Assembly: GCA_964363305.1 (NCBI GenBank)
Contig: CAYIHX010000007.1
Span: 1 to 64,000, forward strand
DNA: 64,000 nucleotides
Source of the DNA: CAYIHX01 sp964363305
GTDB taxonomy: Bacteria; Bdellovibrionota; UBA1018
Reading direction: 5' to 3'
Part shown: positions 24,072 through 32,669 of the stretch, piece after piece
How positions within the stretch are numbered: the first letter of the stretch is position 1
Layout of the letters: every line of letters begins with the position of its first letter
Program-made: the position numbers and the translations under genes
Notes under the pieces: model-generated
What the model saw: only the letters and a program-made list of their open reading frames with translations
Told to the model about the DNA's origin: nothing
Databases searched by the model: none

Positions 24072-25718
24072 ATGCAGACTTCGCTATCGACCGCCCAAGG
24101 CATCTTCAAAATCCCCACCCCGGTGAATGAGCCGATTCGGGTATACGCGCCCGGCGATGCGCACCGCGCGTCTCTTCAGGCCAAGCTCGACGAGCTGGCG
24201 CGAACTCCAATCGAAATTCCGCTGATCATCGGCGGAAAAGAAATCCGAACAGGGAAGAAGCGCTCGGTCACCATGCCCCATTCCCACCGGGAAGTCCTTG
24301 CGGAGTTTCACTACGCCGGAGAGCCCGAGATGAAACTCGCGGTCGAAGCCGCGCGTCAAGCGAAGGCAACCTGGGAGGCGATGGCCTGGCAGGACCGCGC
24401 TGCCATTTTTCTCAAGGCGGCTGACCTTCTTGCCGGGCCTTGGCGTGATACCTTGAATGCCGCGACCATGCTGGGTCAGTCGAAAAACGCATATCAGGCG
24501 GAGATCGACGCGGCCTGTGAATTGATCGACTTTCTCCGCTTCAACGCTCACTTCTACGAGCAGATCCTGGGGATGCAGCCGATCTCCAGCCCGGGCATCT
24601 GGAACCGCACGGACTGGCGGCCCCTCGAGGGCTTCGTGCTCGCCATCACGCCCTTCAATTTTACAGCGATCGCGGGAAATCTTCCAGCCGCGCCGGCGAT
24701 GCTCGGCAACACGGTCGTATGGAAGCCGTCTGATACCCAGATGCTTTCGGCATACTATACGATGAAGCTCTTCGAGGCAGCGGGGCTTCCTTCCGGGGTC
24801 ATCAACTTCGTCCCGTCCGACGGGCCGGCCGCAGGGCGCTTTTATTTGGCGCAGCCCGATCTCGCTGGCATTCACTTCACTGGCTCCACGGCGACGTTCA
24901 ATGCGCTGAATCGAGGCGTTGCGGAAAACCTCGGAAATTATCGCTCCTACCCCCGCCTGGTCGGCGAGTCAGGCGGCAAAGACTTTGTTTTCGCCCATGC
25001 CAGTGCCGATGGGCGCGCCCTCGCCACCGCACTGCTCCGGGGTGCGTTCGAATACCAGGGGCAGAAGTGCTCAGCGGCATCTCGTGCCTACATTCCGCAG
25101 AGCCTCTGGCCGCAGGTGCAAAAACAGCTGAAGGAACAAATCGCAGAGCTACGCGTCGGCGACGTCCGCGATTTCAAGAATTTCGTGAACGCCGTGATCG
25201 ACGAACGCGCGTATACGAAGATTACCAGTTATCTGGATTTCGCGAAAAATTCCAAGGACGCGAGCATTCTCATAGGTGGAAAGGCTTCGCGCGAAAAAGG
25301 CTACTTCATCGACCCGACGGTCATCGTCACTGGGAATCCCCGCTTCAAAACGATGGAAGAAGAAATTTTCGGCCCGGTCTTGACGGTTCACCCCTATGAA
25401 GACTCCGCCTTCGAAGAAACGCTTCGGCTCTGTGACGAGACCTCGCCCTACGCACTCACCGGGGCTATTTTTTCTCAGGATCGTGAAATCTTGAATCATA
25501 TGTCCACCCGCCTCCGTCACGCAGCGGGTAATTTCTATATCAACGACAAACCTACCGGTGCCGTCGTTGGACAACAGCCCTTTGGCGGCGCGCGATCTTC
25601 GGGGACCAACGACAAGGCGGGCAGTGTGCTCAATCTCTTCCGGTGGCTGTCTCCCCGATCAATCAAGGAGACGCTGGTACCTCCGCACGATTATCGGTAT
25701 CCGTTTTTGATGGAGTAG
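24072..25718 (+). CDS. pruA: L-glutamate gamma-semialdehyde dehydrogenase
   Basis: Oxidises glutamate-gamma-semialdehyde (from proline or ornithine) to glutamate with NAD+. The 548-residue protein is of the stand-alone P5CDH type, with no PutA fusion. The catalytic Cys333 sits in GQKCSAASRA, the general-base Glu in VGESGGKD, and nucleotide binding in FTGSTATF. C-terminal PFGGARSSGTNDKAGS is typical. ATG 24072 follows the LysR gene. No proline dehydrogenase is seen, but an agmatinase-like ureohydrolase nearby is consistent with arginine or polyamine catabolism feeding glutamate. Confidence 0.93.
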   Translation: MQTSLSTAQGIFKIPTPVNEPIRVYAPGDAHRASLQAKLDELARTPIEIPLIIGGKEIRTGKKRSVTMPHSHREVLAEFHYAGEPEMKLAVEAARQAKATWEAMAWQDRAAIFLKAADLLAGPWRDTLNAATMLGQSKNAYQAEIDAACELIDFLRFNAHFYEQILGMQPISSPGIWNRTDWRPLEGFVLAITPFNFTAIAGNLPAAPAMLGNTVVWKPSDTQMLSAYYTMKLFEAAGLPSGVINFVPSDGPAAGRFYLAQPDLAGIHFTGSTATFNALNRGVAENLGNYRSYPRLVGESGGKDFVFAHASADGRALATALLRGAFEYQGQKCSAASRAYIPQSLWPQVQKQLKEQIAELRVGDVRDFKNFVNAVIDERAYTKITSYLDFAKNSKDASILIGGKASREKGYFIDPTVIVTGNPRFKTMEEEIFGPVLTVHPYEDSAFEETLRLCDETSPYALTGAIFSQDREILNHMSTRLRHAAGNFYINDKPTGAVVGQQPFGGARSSGTNDKAGSVLNLFRWLSPRSIKETLVPPHDYRYPFLME

Positions 25719-25752
25719 CGCCGCTAGACGCCGGTCAATTCGAACCAGCTGC

Positions 25753-26979
25753 CTACTCCAAAATCTCGACCTGACCGAGATGCAGCTTCCTCAGTTTTGG
25801 CGCGGCTATTGCGGTCACTGCGACGGTAACCAGGCACATCGCTCCGCCGAAAACCACGGAGGGCACGGTGCCCAGGAGACGTGCGGCCATGCCCGACTCG
25901 AACGCCCCGATCTCGTTGGATGAGCCAATGAAGATGGAATTCACCGCGGAAATTCTTCCCCGCATGGAATCAGGTGAGGAGAGCTGAACGGCAGTTCCTC
26001 GAATCACCATGCTCACGCTGTCGAAAGCCCCACTGAGGCCCAGCAGCAGGAGAGAAAATCCGAAGTCTCTGCTGAAGCCAAACACCAAGATACAGGCCCC
26101 AAAGCCCGCCACAGAGGAGAAAAGCCAGGCGCCAGCGTTTCTTCTAATCTCCCTCCGAGTCAGCCAAAGGCTCATCATCGCCGCACCGATGGCAGGCGCA
26201 GCTCTCAGCATGCCTAAGCCCTTGGGCCCAGTCAGAAGAATATCCGCGGCGTAGATGGGGAGAAGTGCCGTGACACCCCCAAAGAGCACGGAAATCATAT
26301 CCAGCGAAAGCGCAGGAAGAAGAATCGGATGCTTGAACACATAGGAAAGCCCGGAGAGCAGCTCATCCCTCTGGGAGCCTGTTGAAGTGGCCCTCTTGGG
26401 CGCCTGAATTTCCGCGCGAATGAGAACCATCCCGAGAGTGGAGACCAACAACGAGACACATACGAAACTAGCGGCGATCAGCGTTCCAAAAAAACCAAAT
26501 ACTAAACCGCCTAGAGCGGGTCCGGCAATCCGTGCGACCTGCATTGCCGTCGAAGTCCAGGCAGAGGCTTGACCGAGCTGATGACGGGGTACGATCCGTG
26601 GGACCGCCGCGTAGACTGCGGGCTGCGAAAACGAACAAGCAAGCCCGGTCAGAAGCGACGCAAGGAAAAGCGCCACGATTTGGAACTGCGCACCCAGGGC
26701 AAGCTGCGGGAGCTGTGAGGATAGAAGCACGAGAGCCGACACGAGACTTCCAAGGATCACCCGCCGATAAACGAGCAGCGGCCGACTTCGATCGACGATA
26801 TACCCTGCATGGAGAGCGAAGCCGATCGCAGGAATCGCCTCGGCCAACCCGATCAAGCCGAGATAGAGCGGATCATGCGTCAATTCGTACATGCGCCAGC
26901 CCACCACAACAGCCTGCATCTGCACCGCCAGGGTGAAGAAAAAACGGGCGGCCATCAATTTTTTGAAATCTTGGATCAT
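25753..26979 (-). CDS. MFS exporter, MFS_3/EntS-like
   Basis: A 408-residue twelve-helix transporter of the inner membrane. GWRMYELTHDPLYLGLIGLAEAIPAIGFALHAGYIVDR is the opening stretch typical of the EntS/MFS_3 branch of drug- and siderophore-exporting carriers; the long part between is rich in helices. Substrate is not apparent. ATG 26979 overlaps the stop of the ureohydrolase as ATGA, which may indicate that the carrier exports a product of that pathway (polyamine, urea or an amine), but this is inference. Confidence 0.82.
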   Translation of the reverse strand: MIQDFKKLMAARFFFTLAVQMQAVVVGWRMYELTHDPLYLGLIGLAEAIPAIGFALHAGYIVDRSRPLLVYRRVILGSLVSALVLLSSQLPQLALGAQFQIVALFLASLLTGLACSFSQPAVYAAVPRIVPRHQLGQASAWTSTAMQVARIAGPALGGLVFGFFGTLIAASFVCVSLLVSTLGMVLIRAEIQAPKRATSTGSQRDELLSGLSYVFKHPILLPALSLDMISVLFGGVTALLPIYAADILLTGPKGLGMLRAAPAIGAAMMSLWLTRREIRRNAGAWLFSSVAGFGACILVFGFSRDFGFSLLLLGLSGAFDSVSMVIRGTAVQLSSPDSMRGRISAVNSIFIGSSNEIGAFESGMAARLLGTVPSVVFGGAMCLVTVAVTAIAAPKLRKLHLGQVEILE

Positions 26980-28031
26980 ACTCCCGTCAGTTCGACGAGC
27001 TTCTGACTGAAGAGAGTCCAGGCCGAGAGCTTATAGAGAAGGCGAGCGCCTACGTTGCCATCCCACTCAGCGCCCTCGTCGCCTGGCGAGACTTCGTTCA
27101 GGTCAAAGCCCACGATCTTCCGCCCGGAACGGGCAACCACCGAAATCAGATGAACCGCTTCACTGAAGTCCAGACCGCCCGGAACGGGCGTACCGGTGTT
27201 GGGGCAGAAGCGAGGGTCTAAGCCGTCAATGTCAAATGAGATCCAAACCCGGTCAGGCAACTCCTTCGCGATCGACTCGGCGATCGCTCCCCAGGCCTCC
27301 CCTTGGTACTTTCGTTGCTGAATGCGGGAATCGAAAAAGATCTTCACTCGCTGCCCCTGCTTCACGCAGTAAGTGATCTCTTCCTCGCAGAAATCCCTGA
27401 TCCCGACCTGCACCAACCGAGTCAGCTGCGGCACGGACTCAAGCGCGTTGTGCATAATCGAAGCATGAGAGTGCTGAAACCCCTCAAAGGCATTTCGAGT
27501 ATCCGAATGCGCATCAAAATGCAGGATGCCGAAATCACCGACCGCTTCACCCATCGCCCGGAAGGCTCCCAACGGCACGGAATGATCTCCGCCGATGATG
27601 CCGGGCACCTTCCCCTCGGCGAGAAGCTGTTTCACTTCAGAATAGACGTAGCTGTTCATCTTCCCACCCAGCTCGTTCACCCGCTCGAGCACGTTGAGCA
27701 GGCGCGCATTTCCCTGGATCTGGCCACCTTTTTCGATGATCTCGCTCGCGAGCAACTTCCCTTCCCGATTCCAGGAAACGACGTCCTCCGACTCGCTCTT
27801 CATAAACAGGCCAACCCGGTACGGGCGATCGACCTCGAGATCATAGAGATCCACCTGGCGGCTCGCTTCGAGAATCGCCTCGGGCCCCCGGGACGTGCCG
27901 CCACCGTAGGACGTGGTCACCTCCCAAGGAACGGGGAGATACACCATCTTCGATTCCCCTTCAGTGAACGGAAGACCGAAGACGCCAGAATCGTCGCGGG
28001 AGGCCGCATTAGGGTCAAAATTCTCAAGCAT
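26976..28031 (-). CDS. Ureohydrolase of the agmatinase/arginase family
   Basis: The 351-residue enzyme has the three binuclear-manganese motifs: GGDHSVPLG, FDAHSDTRNAFEG and SFDIDGLDPRFCPNTG, followed by GTPVPGGLDFSEA. The active site therefore looks complete and would release urea from a guanidino substrate such as agmatine, arginine or guanidinobutyrate; sequence alone does not decide which. ATG 28031 is used; 40 further residues in frame upstream have no family character. It overlaps the MFS exporter gene. Together with pruA 1.3 kb away, it suggests nitrogen recovery from guanidines and amino acids. Confidence 0.88.
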   Translation of the reverse strand: MLENFDPNAASRDDSGVFGLPFTEGESKMVYLPVPWEVTTSYGGGTSRGPEAILEASRQVDLYDLEVDRPYRVGLFMKSESEDVVSWNREGKLLASEIIEKGGQIQGNARLLNVLERVNELGGKMNSYVYSEVKQLLAEGKVPGIIGGDHSVPLGAFRAMGEAVGDFGILHFDAHSDTRNAFEGFQHSHASIMHNALESVPQLTRLVQVGIRDFCEEEITYCVKQGQRVKIFFDSRIQQRKYQGEAWGAIAESIAKELPDRVWISFDIDGLDPRFCPNTGTPVPGGLDFSEAVHLISVVARSGRKIVGFDLNEVSPGDEGAEWDGNVGARLLYKLSAWTLFSQKLVELTGV

Positions 28032-28090
28032 GGGGCGAAGTTCTACCCTTGCCTGAGCCCGAGTCAAGGGGTTAAAGGACGAATAATTAT

Positions 28091-28528
28091 ATGACAAAAA
28101 TATATAAAAGCCGTGCCGCCGCGGACCCCGCGAAAGCCCAACCCGGCGCATTCGGTGCGATCCATCTGGACCGCCCCTCCACCTGGATGAAGTACCGCTC
28201 GGGCCTCTGTGACGGATGTTGGTCGGGGTGCTGCACGCTGCCGGTCGAGGTCAGCGCATTTGACTTGATTCGCCTCGGCCTCACGGACGAATACGAAGCC
28301 GCGGCATCGCTCAAAAAGGTCGGGAAAAGACTTCAAAGCGAAGGCGTGATCCGGGACTTCAGCTCCAAGACGCAGATCTTCACCCTCGAACAGAGACAAG
28401 GCCGCGACTGCATCTACCTCCATCCCCAAACTCGCCTCTGTACCGTCTACGAAAAGCGCCCCGAGGTCTGCCGGAAATTCCCGAAGATCGGGCCACGGCC
28501 GGGGTATTGTCCGAGCTTGCGAAAATAA
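28091..28528 (+). CDS. YkgJ-family cysteine-cluster protein
   Basis: A 145-residue protein with the YkgJ zinc/iron-chelating pattern: LCDGCWSGCCTLPVEVSA (CxxCxxxCC), then DCIYLHPQTRLCTVYEKRPEVCRKFP (C...C...C). The family (CxxCxxCC, UPF0153) is thought to bind a metal or Fe-S cluster; the role is unknown. ATG 28091 has AAGGA upstream. It diverges from the ureohydrolase gene with 59 bp between, and is followed by a noncoding gap with a long inverted repeat. Confidence 0.85.
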   Translation: MTKIYKSRAAADPAKAQPGAFGAIHLDRPSTWMKYRSGLCDGCWSGCCTLPVEVSAFDLIRLGLTDEYEAAASLKKVGKRLQSEGVIRDFSSKTQIFTLEQRQGRDCIYLHPQTRLCTVYEKRPEVCRKFPKIGPRPGYCPSLRK

Positions 28529-28583
28529 AGTCCGTGGTCTCTGCCGGTAGACGAACTTGGAAAGAGTCGCTCCACTTCTCGGA

Positions 28584-28657
28584 GAACCCTCCAAAAGTAG
28601 GGTTCCGAGGAAAGTGGAGAGTACTATTTGAGTGGGAACCCTACTTTTGGGGGGTTC
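28584..28657. repeat. Long inverted repeat with overlapping alternative pairings
   Basis: Arms 28584-28606 and 28635-28657 are complementary over 23 bp with one mismatch and a 28-nt loop; 16 bp (28591-28606 with 28635-28650) are perfect. A second pairing crosses it: 28570-28582 (CTCCACTTCTCGG) with 28605-28619, 13 bp with a 2-nt bulge. Each arm can also fold alone (AACCCT with AGGGTT; GGAACCC with GGGTTCC). No T-run follows. It lies in the 220-bp gap between the YkgJ and RRM genes. Confidence 0.75.
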
Positions 28658-28686
28658 CAGTAAAAGGCGAGGTCAATGACCGAACT

Positions 28687-28717
28687 AAAAAAGGCCCCCT
28701 CCGACACGGAAGGGGCC
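28687..28717 (-). terminator. Intrinsic terminator of the RRM-protein gene
   Basis: On the minus strand GGCCCCTTCC pairs with the G-rich arm GGAGGGGGCC around a GTGTC loop (28717-28693), followed by TTTTTT (28692-28687). This is a strong hairpin plus U-tract about 30 bp past the stop of the RRM-protein gene. Confidence 0.85.
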
Positions 28718-28748
28718 CTTCTCCATTCTGAAATAATCGTCGATCGCC

Positions 28749-29078
28749 TTAGCGACGTCCGCCGCGATCGCCACCGCGATCACCCCGTGGAGCACCACGT
28801 CCACCGCCGCCACCGAAATCAGAACGCGGCTCCATCGGCTTCGCTTCGTTCACGGTAAGGGGACGACCTTGAAGCTCCGCCCCATTAAATTGCGAAATAG
28901 CGTTCGCCGCCTCCGCATCCGTATTCATTTCAACGAAACCAAAACCCTTCGAACGGCCGCTCATCCGATCCATAATGACCCGTGCCGAAGCAACGGTACC
29001 GACCTGAGCGAAGATGTCACCGAGTTCTTGATCGGTGAGAGTGAAAGGGAGATTACCAACATACAATTTACGACCCAT
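28749..29078 (-). CDS. Cold-shock type RRM RNA-binding protein
   Basis: A 109-residue protein with one RNA recognition motif: RNP2 KLYVGNLPF (residues 4-12) and RNP1 KGFGFVEM (near 44-51), followed by a glycine/arginine-rich tail (GGGGGRGAPRGDRGGDRGGRR). This is the bacterial Rbp/RRM type, often abundant and cold-inducible, acting as an RNA chaperone in the cytoplasm. A perfect GGAGG site precedes ATG 29078. The 190-bp leader upstream is long for this compact genome and may carry RNA-based control. It ends with a strong terminator. Confidence 0.92.
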   Translation of the reverse strand: MGRKLYVGNLPFTLTDQELGDIFAQVGTVASARVIMDRMSGRSKGFGFVEMNTDAEAANAISQFNGAELQGRPLTVNEAKPMEPRSDFGGGGGRGAPRGDRGGDRGGRR

Positions 29079-29267
29079 GAATTCCTCCAGGGACTGGTTG
29101 AGCCGAGCGAGGAATCACAGTAACCAAAAGCTGAGAACCTTCTGCCTCGACGAACTTTACGCCTGCCCCGTATCAAGGACGGGACGGCGGGCCAAGCATT
29201 TTACCGAGCCCATCGACCATTCTAATGGCCTTTTGAGGACAGAAAAAGCCAAAAAAAAGGCAGCCAC
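29079..29267 (-). other. Long leader region of the RRM-protein gene
   Basis: The 189 bp between the RNase HI stop and the RRM gene hold no ORF. A T-run on the minus strand near 29247-29254 after a short GC stretch may end RNase HI transcription weakly. The remainder is probably promoter and 5' UTR of the RRM gene; cold-shock genes often have long leaders. Confidence 0.4.
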
Positions 29268-30014
29268 TCATTCCGTAGAGCGAATACCCCAGCCCTTCAA
29301 TACCTCACGGGCTTGAGTCTCATTCTCAACCTTCTTAAATCGAGCCCCCGCCTGACCCTTCACCCGCGCCTCGCACTCCGCCCAAGTCGAGTGCCGCTCG
29401 AGTTTTCCACTGAGGTAACTCAGGTAAAAAACGGCCATTTTAGGCTTTGCCTTTCCATTGCCATTGGACCGGGGAACCTCAAAGCTTGCGGGAAGGTGCC
29501 CCAACTCGACTGAATAGTCATGAATAAGCCCCTGAAATAACGTTGGTTTTACCCGCTTGCTGCATTTTACGGCGAGCTCATCACATCTTTCGTTCCCGGC
29601 AAAGCCCTGGTGGCCCGGCACGTACTTCCAGCGGACCTTCCCGTTCGTGGCCGCAGAAGAAGCGAGTAAGGCCTCCCAAAGATCGCGATTTGTGACGTCT
29701 TTGCCGTCGCTCGTCTTCCAGCCATTGCGCCTCCACCCGAAAATCCAGGCCGTGATCCCTAAGATCAAATAGGACGAATCTGTGAAAATCTCGATATCCT
29801 CACCCCGACCGGCTGCAATCTTCAACCCCTCCAAGATCGCCCGCATTTCCATTCGATTATTCGTGGTCGCCGGCTCGCTGCCCGCGAGTTCTCGAACCTG
29901 ACCATCCGAAAAAGCCACAATAGTGCCCCATCCGCCGGGGCCGGGATTTCCCGATGAGGCCCCATCTCCAAATATCAACGTAGATCCATTAAATTGCTCA
30001 GGAAATTTCGACAA
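29268..30014 (-). CDS. rnhA: Ribonuclease HI with C-terminal hybrid-binding domain
   Basis: Degrades RNA in RNA-DNA hybrids. Residues 10-150 are an RNase HI domain: IFGDGASSGNPGPGGWG (Asp17), NNRMEMRAI (Glu56), FTDSSY (Asp79), HQGFAGNERCDELA (Asp145), so the DEDD site is complete. After a linker, about residues 192-244 (KMAVFYLSYLSGKLERHSTW, then ECEARVKG and ARFKKV) resemble the viroplasmin-like hybrid-binding domain, which normally lies at the N terminus. TTG 30014 is favoured because GGAGG lies nearby; an ATG at 30074 would add 20 residues and collide with the hemA region. Confidence 0.88.
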   Translation of the reverse strand: MSKFPEQFNGSTLIFGDGASSGNPGPGGWGTIVAFSDGQVRELAGSEPATTNNRMEMRAILEGLKIAAGRGEDIEIFTDSSYLILGITAWIFGWRRNGWKTSDGKDVTNRDLWEALLASSAATNGKVRWKYVPGHQGFAGNERCDELAVKCSKRVKPTLFQGLIHDYSVELGHLPASFEVPRSNGNGKAKPKMAVFYLSYLSGKLERHSTWAECEARVKGQAGARFKKVENETQAREVLKGWGIRSTE

Positions 30015-30106
30015 CCTCGCCTCCAATCCACCACCGTATCCAACCTTTTTATGGCCATGACAGAGGCGTGACAATCAAGCCCTCATTCGCCGGTATTTTT
30101 AGAAAC

Positions 30107-31099
30107 ATGCTTCTCAGCGACCTGCGGGTTCTGCATCAACACAAACGAACGGTGCACGACGGGGCTTTCACGCCCCTCCTAGATCCCTCTACGTTGCTCC
30201 AAATCGATACCTGCCAGCGCCGACTTTGGATCTTTCCTGTCGACTCCGCTCGTACCACTGGCATCGACCTCGCGAACTTCGAGCTGCTCTCGGGTTCGGA
30301 TGCGTACCGTTTTCTGCTTCAGGTTTCGACCGGTTTAGAGAGCCAGATCCGGGGAGAGACGGACATCTTTGGCCAAATCAAAGCCGCCTGGGCTCAGTTC
30401 GACGCATCTCCGAACGCGGATGCCCTGACCCTGCAAATGCTTCGCCCCTGGATCCAGCGCTGGTTCGAAGACACGAAGGAAATCCGCAGTCTCTACCTTC
30501 AGAAGGTCGGCGGCGCCTCCTACGGAAGCCTTGTGCGAATGATTTTGAAACAGACGGAAAGCCACCCGGATGAGCCGATTCTCCTCGTGGGAGCCGGACA
30601 GCTCGCACAAGCCATTCTTCCGTGGATCGACGATCATGAGCTTTGGCTGGTCAATCGAAGCCTTGCCGGCCTCGAGGCTTTAACGACTGAGCTTGCAAGG
30701 CGGTCATGTAAACGATTCAAGGTTTTTACAACGGAGGACGAAATCCGTTTTGCCTATCGGCATGCCGCACACGTGATTCTCTGCATCCCCATGCAGGAAG
30801 AAGAGGATCAAGTGCGGGTGGCCTTGCTCCGGACGCGCCCACGGCATGGACTCATTATGCATCTCGGCGGAATTGAGGTGCGGGACACCGCCTGGGAAAC
30901 GCTGCCGGGAGTGATCCCCCTCTCGGAACTTTTCGAACTTCAGAAGCGCCAAGAGGTCCACCGAGGGGACGTTTTCTCGCAGGCGGAACTTGCCTGCTGG
31001 GAAAAAGCGAGACATCGCCTCCTCTCCAGCCCTGTCGGCGGGTCCCTGAGTGTCCCACACGGGTGGGAAGATCTCGCCGTCTTCGCCGGAATCAGGTAA
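30107..31099 (+). CDS. hemA: Glutamyl-tRNA reductase, divergent
   Basis: Reduces glutamyl-tRNA to glutamate-1-semialdehyde, the first step of C5 heme synthesis. The protein is unusually divergent and short (about 330 residues), but LHQHKRTVHDGAF corresponds to the NHKTAPVSLRE opening, DTCQRRLWIF to the catalytic TCNRTE site (Cys), and GLESQIRGETDIFGQIK to the GLDSLVLGEPQILGQVK helix. NADPH binding (PILLVGAGQLAQAIL) follows. ATG 30107 matches the family start better than the GTG at 30068; neither has a good ribosome site. Its place first in a heme operon settles the call. Confidence 0.85.
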   Translation: MLLSDLRVLHQHKRTVHDGAFTPLLDPSTLLQIDTCQRRLWIFPVDSARTTGIDLANFELLSGSDAYRFLLQVSTGLESQIRGETDIFGQIKAAWAQFDASPNADALTLQMLRPWIQRWFEDTKEIRSLYLQKVGGASYGSLVRMILKQTESHPDEPILLVGAGQLAQAILPWIDDHELWLVNRSLAGLEALTTELARRSCKRFKVFTTEDEIRFAYRHAAHVILCIPMQEEEDQVRVALLRTRPRHGLIMHLGGIEVRDTAWETLPGVIPLSELFELQKRQEVHRGDVFSQAELACWEKARHRLLSSPVGGSLSVPHGWEDLAVFAGIR

Positions 31100-31115
31100 G
31101 CCAAGATCAGCTGCC

Positions 31116-32669
31116 ATGAAATCGAATCTCTTGCGCTTAGGCACCCGGAAATCCCTGCTCGCGTGGGCTCAGAGTTCCTGGGTCGCCCACGAAATCGAAT
31201 CGCTCAACCCCGGCCTCACCGTTGAGCTGGTGGGTATTGAGACGCGTGGAGACCGCGTCCTCGACGTCCCTCTCAGTCAGGTTGAGGGTAAGGAATTTTT
31301 TGTCGCCGAGCTAGATGACGCTCTGAAATCGAGACGGGTCGATTTCTCCGTTCACTCGATGAAGGACTTGAGCCTCGACCGACCTGCGGGTTTCACCCTT
31401 GCCGCGATCCCGGCAAGGGAAGATCCCCGCGATATTGTTTTCTTCTCTCCGGGGATCGAGAAAAAACTCAGGGCCAAAGCGACGATCCGAGTCGGCACCT
31501 CCTCCCCGCGTCGCCTGGAAAACATTCCCGGCTTTCTGAGGCGTGCACTCCCGCGATTCGAAAGCAGCACGGAGCCGAAACTCCAGTTCGCGGAAATTCG
31601 CGGCAACGTCAATACCCGCCTCGGGCGGATTCACCTGGCCGAATCTCACGAACGCCATTTGGACGGTGTGGTCCTCGCCCTCGCTGGAATCGCTCGTCTC
31701 TGGGCCGATCAGGAGGGAAGAGCGGAACTTGGGAAACTCTTTCAAGGCATTCGCTTCATGGTCTTGCCGCTTCGGGAGAACCCTACCGCCGCCGCGCAGG
31801 GAGCACTCGCCATCGAATGCCGCGCGGACGACCAGAGAACTCTCGGATGTCTTCGAAAACTTCACGACCCCAAAACAGAAAGCTTAGTGGCTCGAGAGCG
31901 TGCGCTCCTCGGGGAGTGGGGCGGAGGATGCCATCAAAGATTCGGCGCCACCGCGGTTCAACATCCGCAACTCGGCGAGTTGTTCTTTATTCGCGGCAAA
32001 CGTCCGAACGACGAGCAGGTCGACGAACTCCGATGGACTCCTCCTGCCGCCCCTCTTTCGTCTGATTCTTGGGACGGACAATACTGGCGTGCTGCGGGTA
32101 CTGAGGAACTTCTCCACCCTGCGCTTCCAGATTTTTCTGGAAAAATGGTTTTCGTGGCGCACTGGCGCGCGCTCCCGATCGACGGCGCCCATACCTGGGA
32201 TCAGGCAAAAGTTTGGACCTCAGGAACGACAAGCTGGTTTCGGCTCGCGGCTACGGGTCTATGGGTTGAAGGCTGTGCAGAGGGGCTCGGTTTCGATTTC
32301 GCGCTCAACACCTTACAGAAGCCATGTCTCCAATTGGGTCCCCCGGAGAGCTGGCATGTCTTGACTCATGCGGGGGCGTCCGCGGAATGGGCTGAAATCA
32401 TTCCCCACGAAAATATTCACGCCACGTACCACCTGCACATCGATGCGGAACCGCCAGAATCCAAAAGTCAGTTGCGCCAAGCCAAAGAAATCTATCTCAG
32501 TTCTTTTTCGCAATACACCCGACTAAAACGAGAAATTCCCGCCGGCGCAAGACTCAGCTGCGGTCCCGGCCGCACGGCCAAGGGCTTGCTCCAGCTGGGT
32601 CTTCGGCCAAAGGTATTTCCTTCGATCGAAGAATGGCGAAAATGGATCAACCAAAGGGGGCAGTCATGA
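31116..32669 (+). CDS. hemC: Hydroxymethylbilane synthase fused to a uroporphyrinogen-III synthase-like domain
   Basis: Residues 1-300 are HemC: LGTRKSLLAWAQSSWVAHEI, LPLSQVEGKEFFV-like segment, FSVHSMKDLSLD and EWGGGCHQRFGA with the cofactor-binding cysteine near residue 272. The further 200 residues resemble HemD: AKVWTSGTTSWFRLAATGLW, then VEGCAEGLG. HemCD fusions are known, for example in Leptospira. One chain would thus make uroporphyrinogen III from porphobilinogen. ATG 31116 gives the normal HemC start. The stop overlaps hemL as ATGA. The HemD half is divergent and would benefit from a structure prediction. Confidence 0.88.
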   Translation: MKSNLLRLGTRKSLLAWAQSSWVAHEIESLNPGLTVELVGIETRGDRVLDVPLSQVEGKEFFVAELDDALKSRRVDFSVHSMKDLSLDRPAGFTLAAIPAREDPRDIVFFSPGIEKKLRAKATIRVGTSSPRRLENIPGFLRRALPRFESSTEPKLQFAEIRGNVNTRLGRIHLAESHERHLDGVVLALAGIARLWADQEGRAELGKLFQGIRFMVLPLRENPTAAAQGALAIECRADDQRTLGCLRKLHDPKTESLVARERALLGEWGGGCHQRFGATAVQHPQLGELFFIRGKRPNDEQVDELRWTPPAAPLSSDSWDGQYWRAAGTEELLHPALPDFSGKMVFVAHWRALPIDGAHTWDQAKVWTSGTTSWFRLAATGLWVEGCAEGLGFDFALNTLQKPCLQLGPPESWHVLTHAGASAEWAEIIPHENIHATYHLHIDAEPPESKSQLRQAKEIYLSSFSQYTRLKREIPAGARLSCGPGRTAKGLLQLGLRPKVFPSIEEWRKWINQRGQS

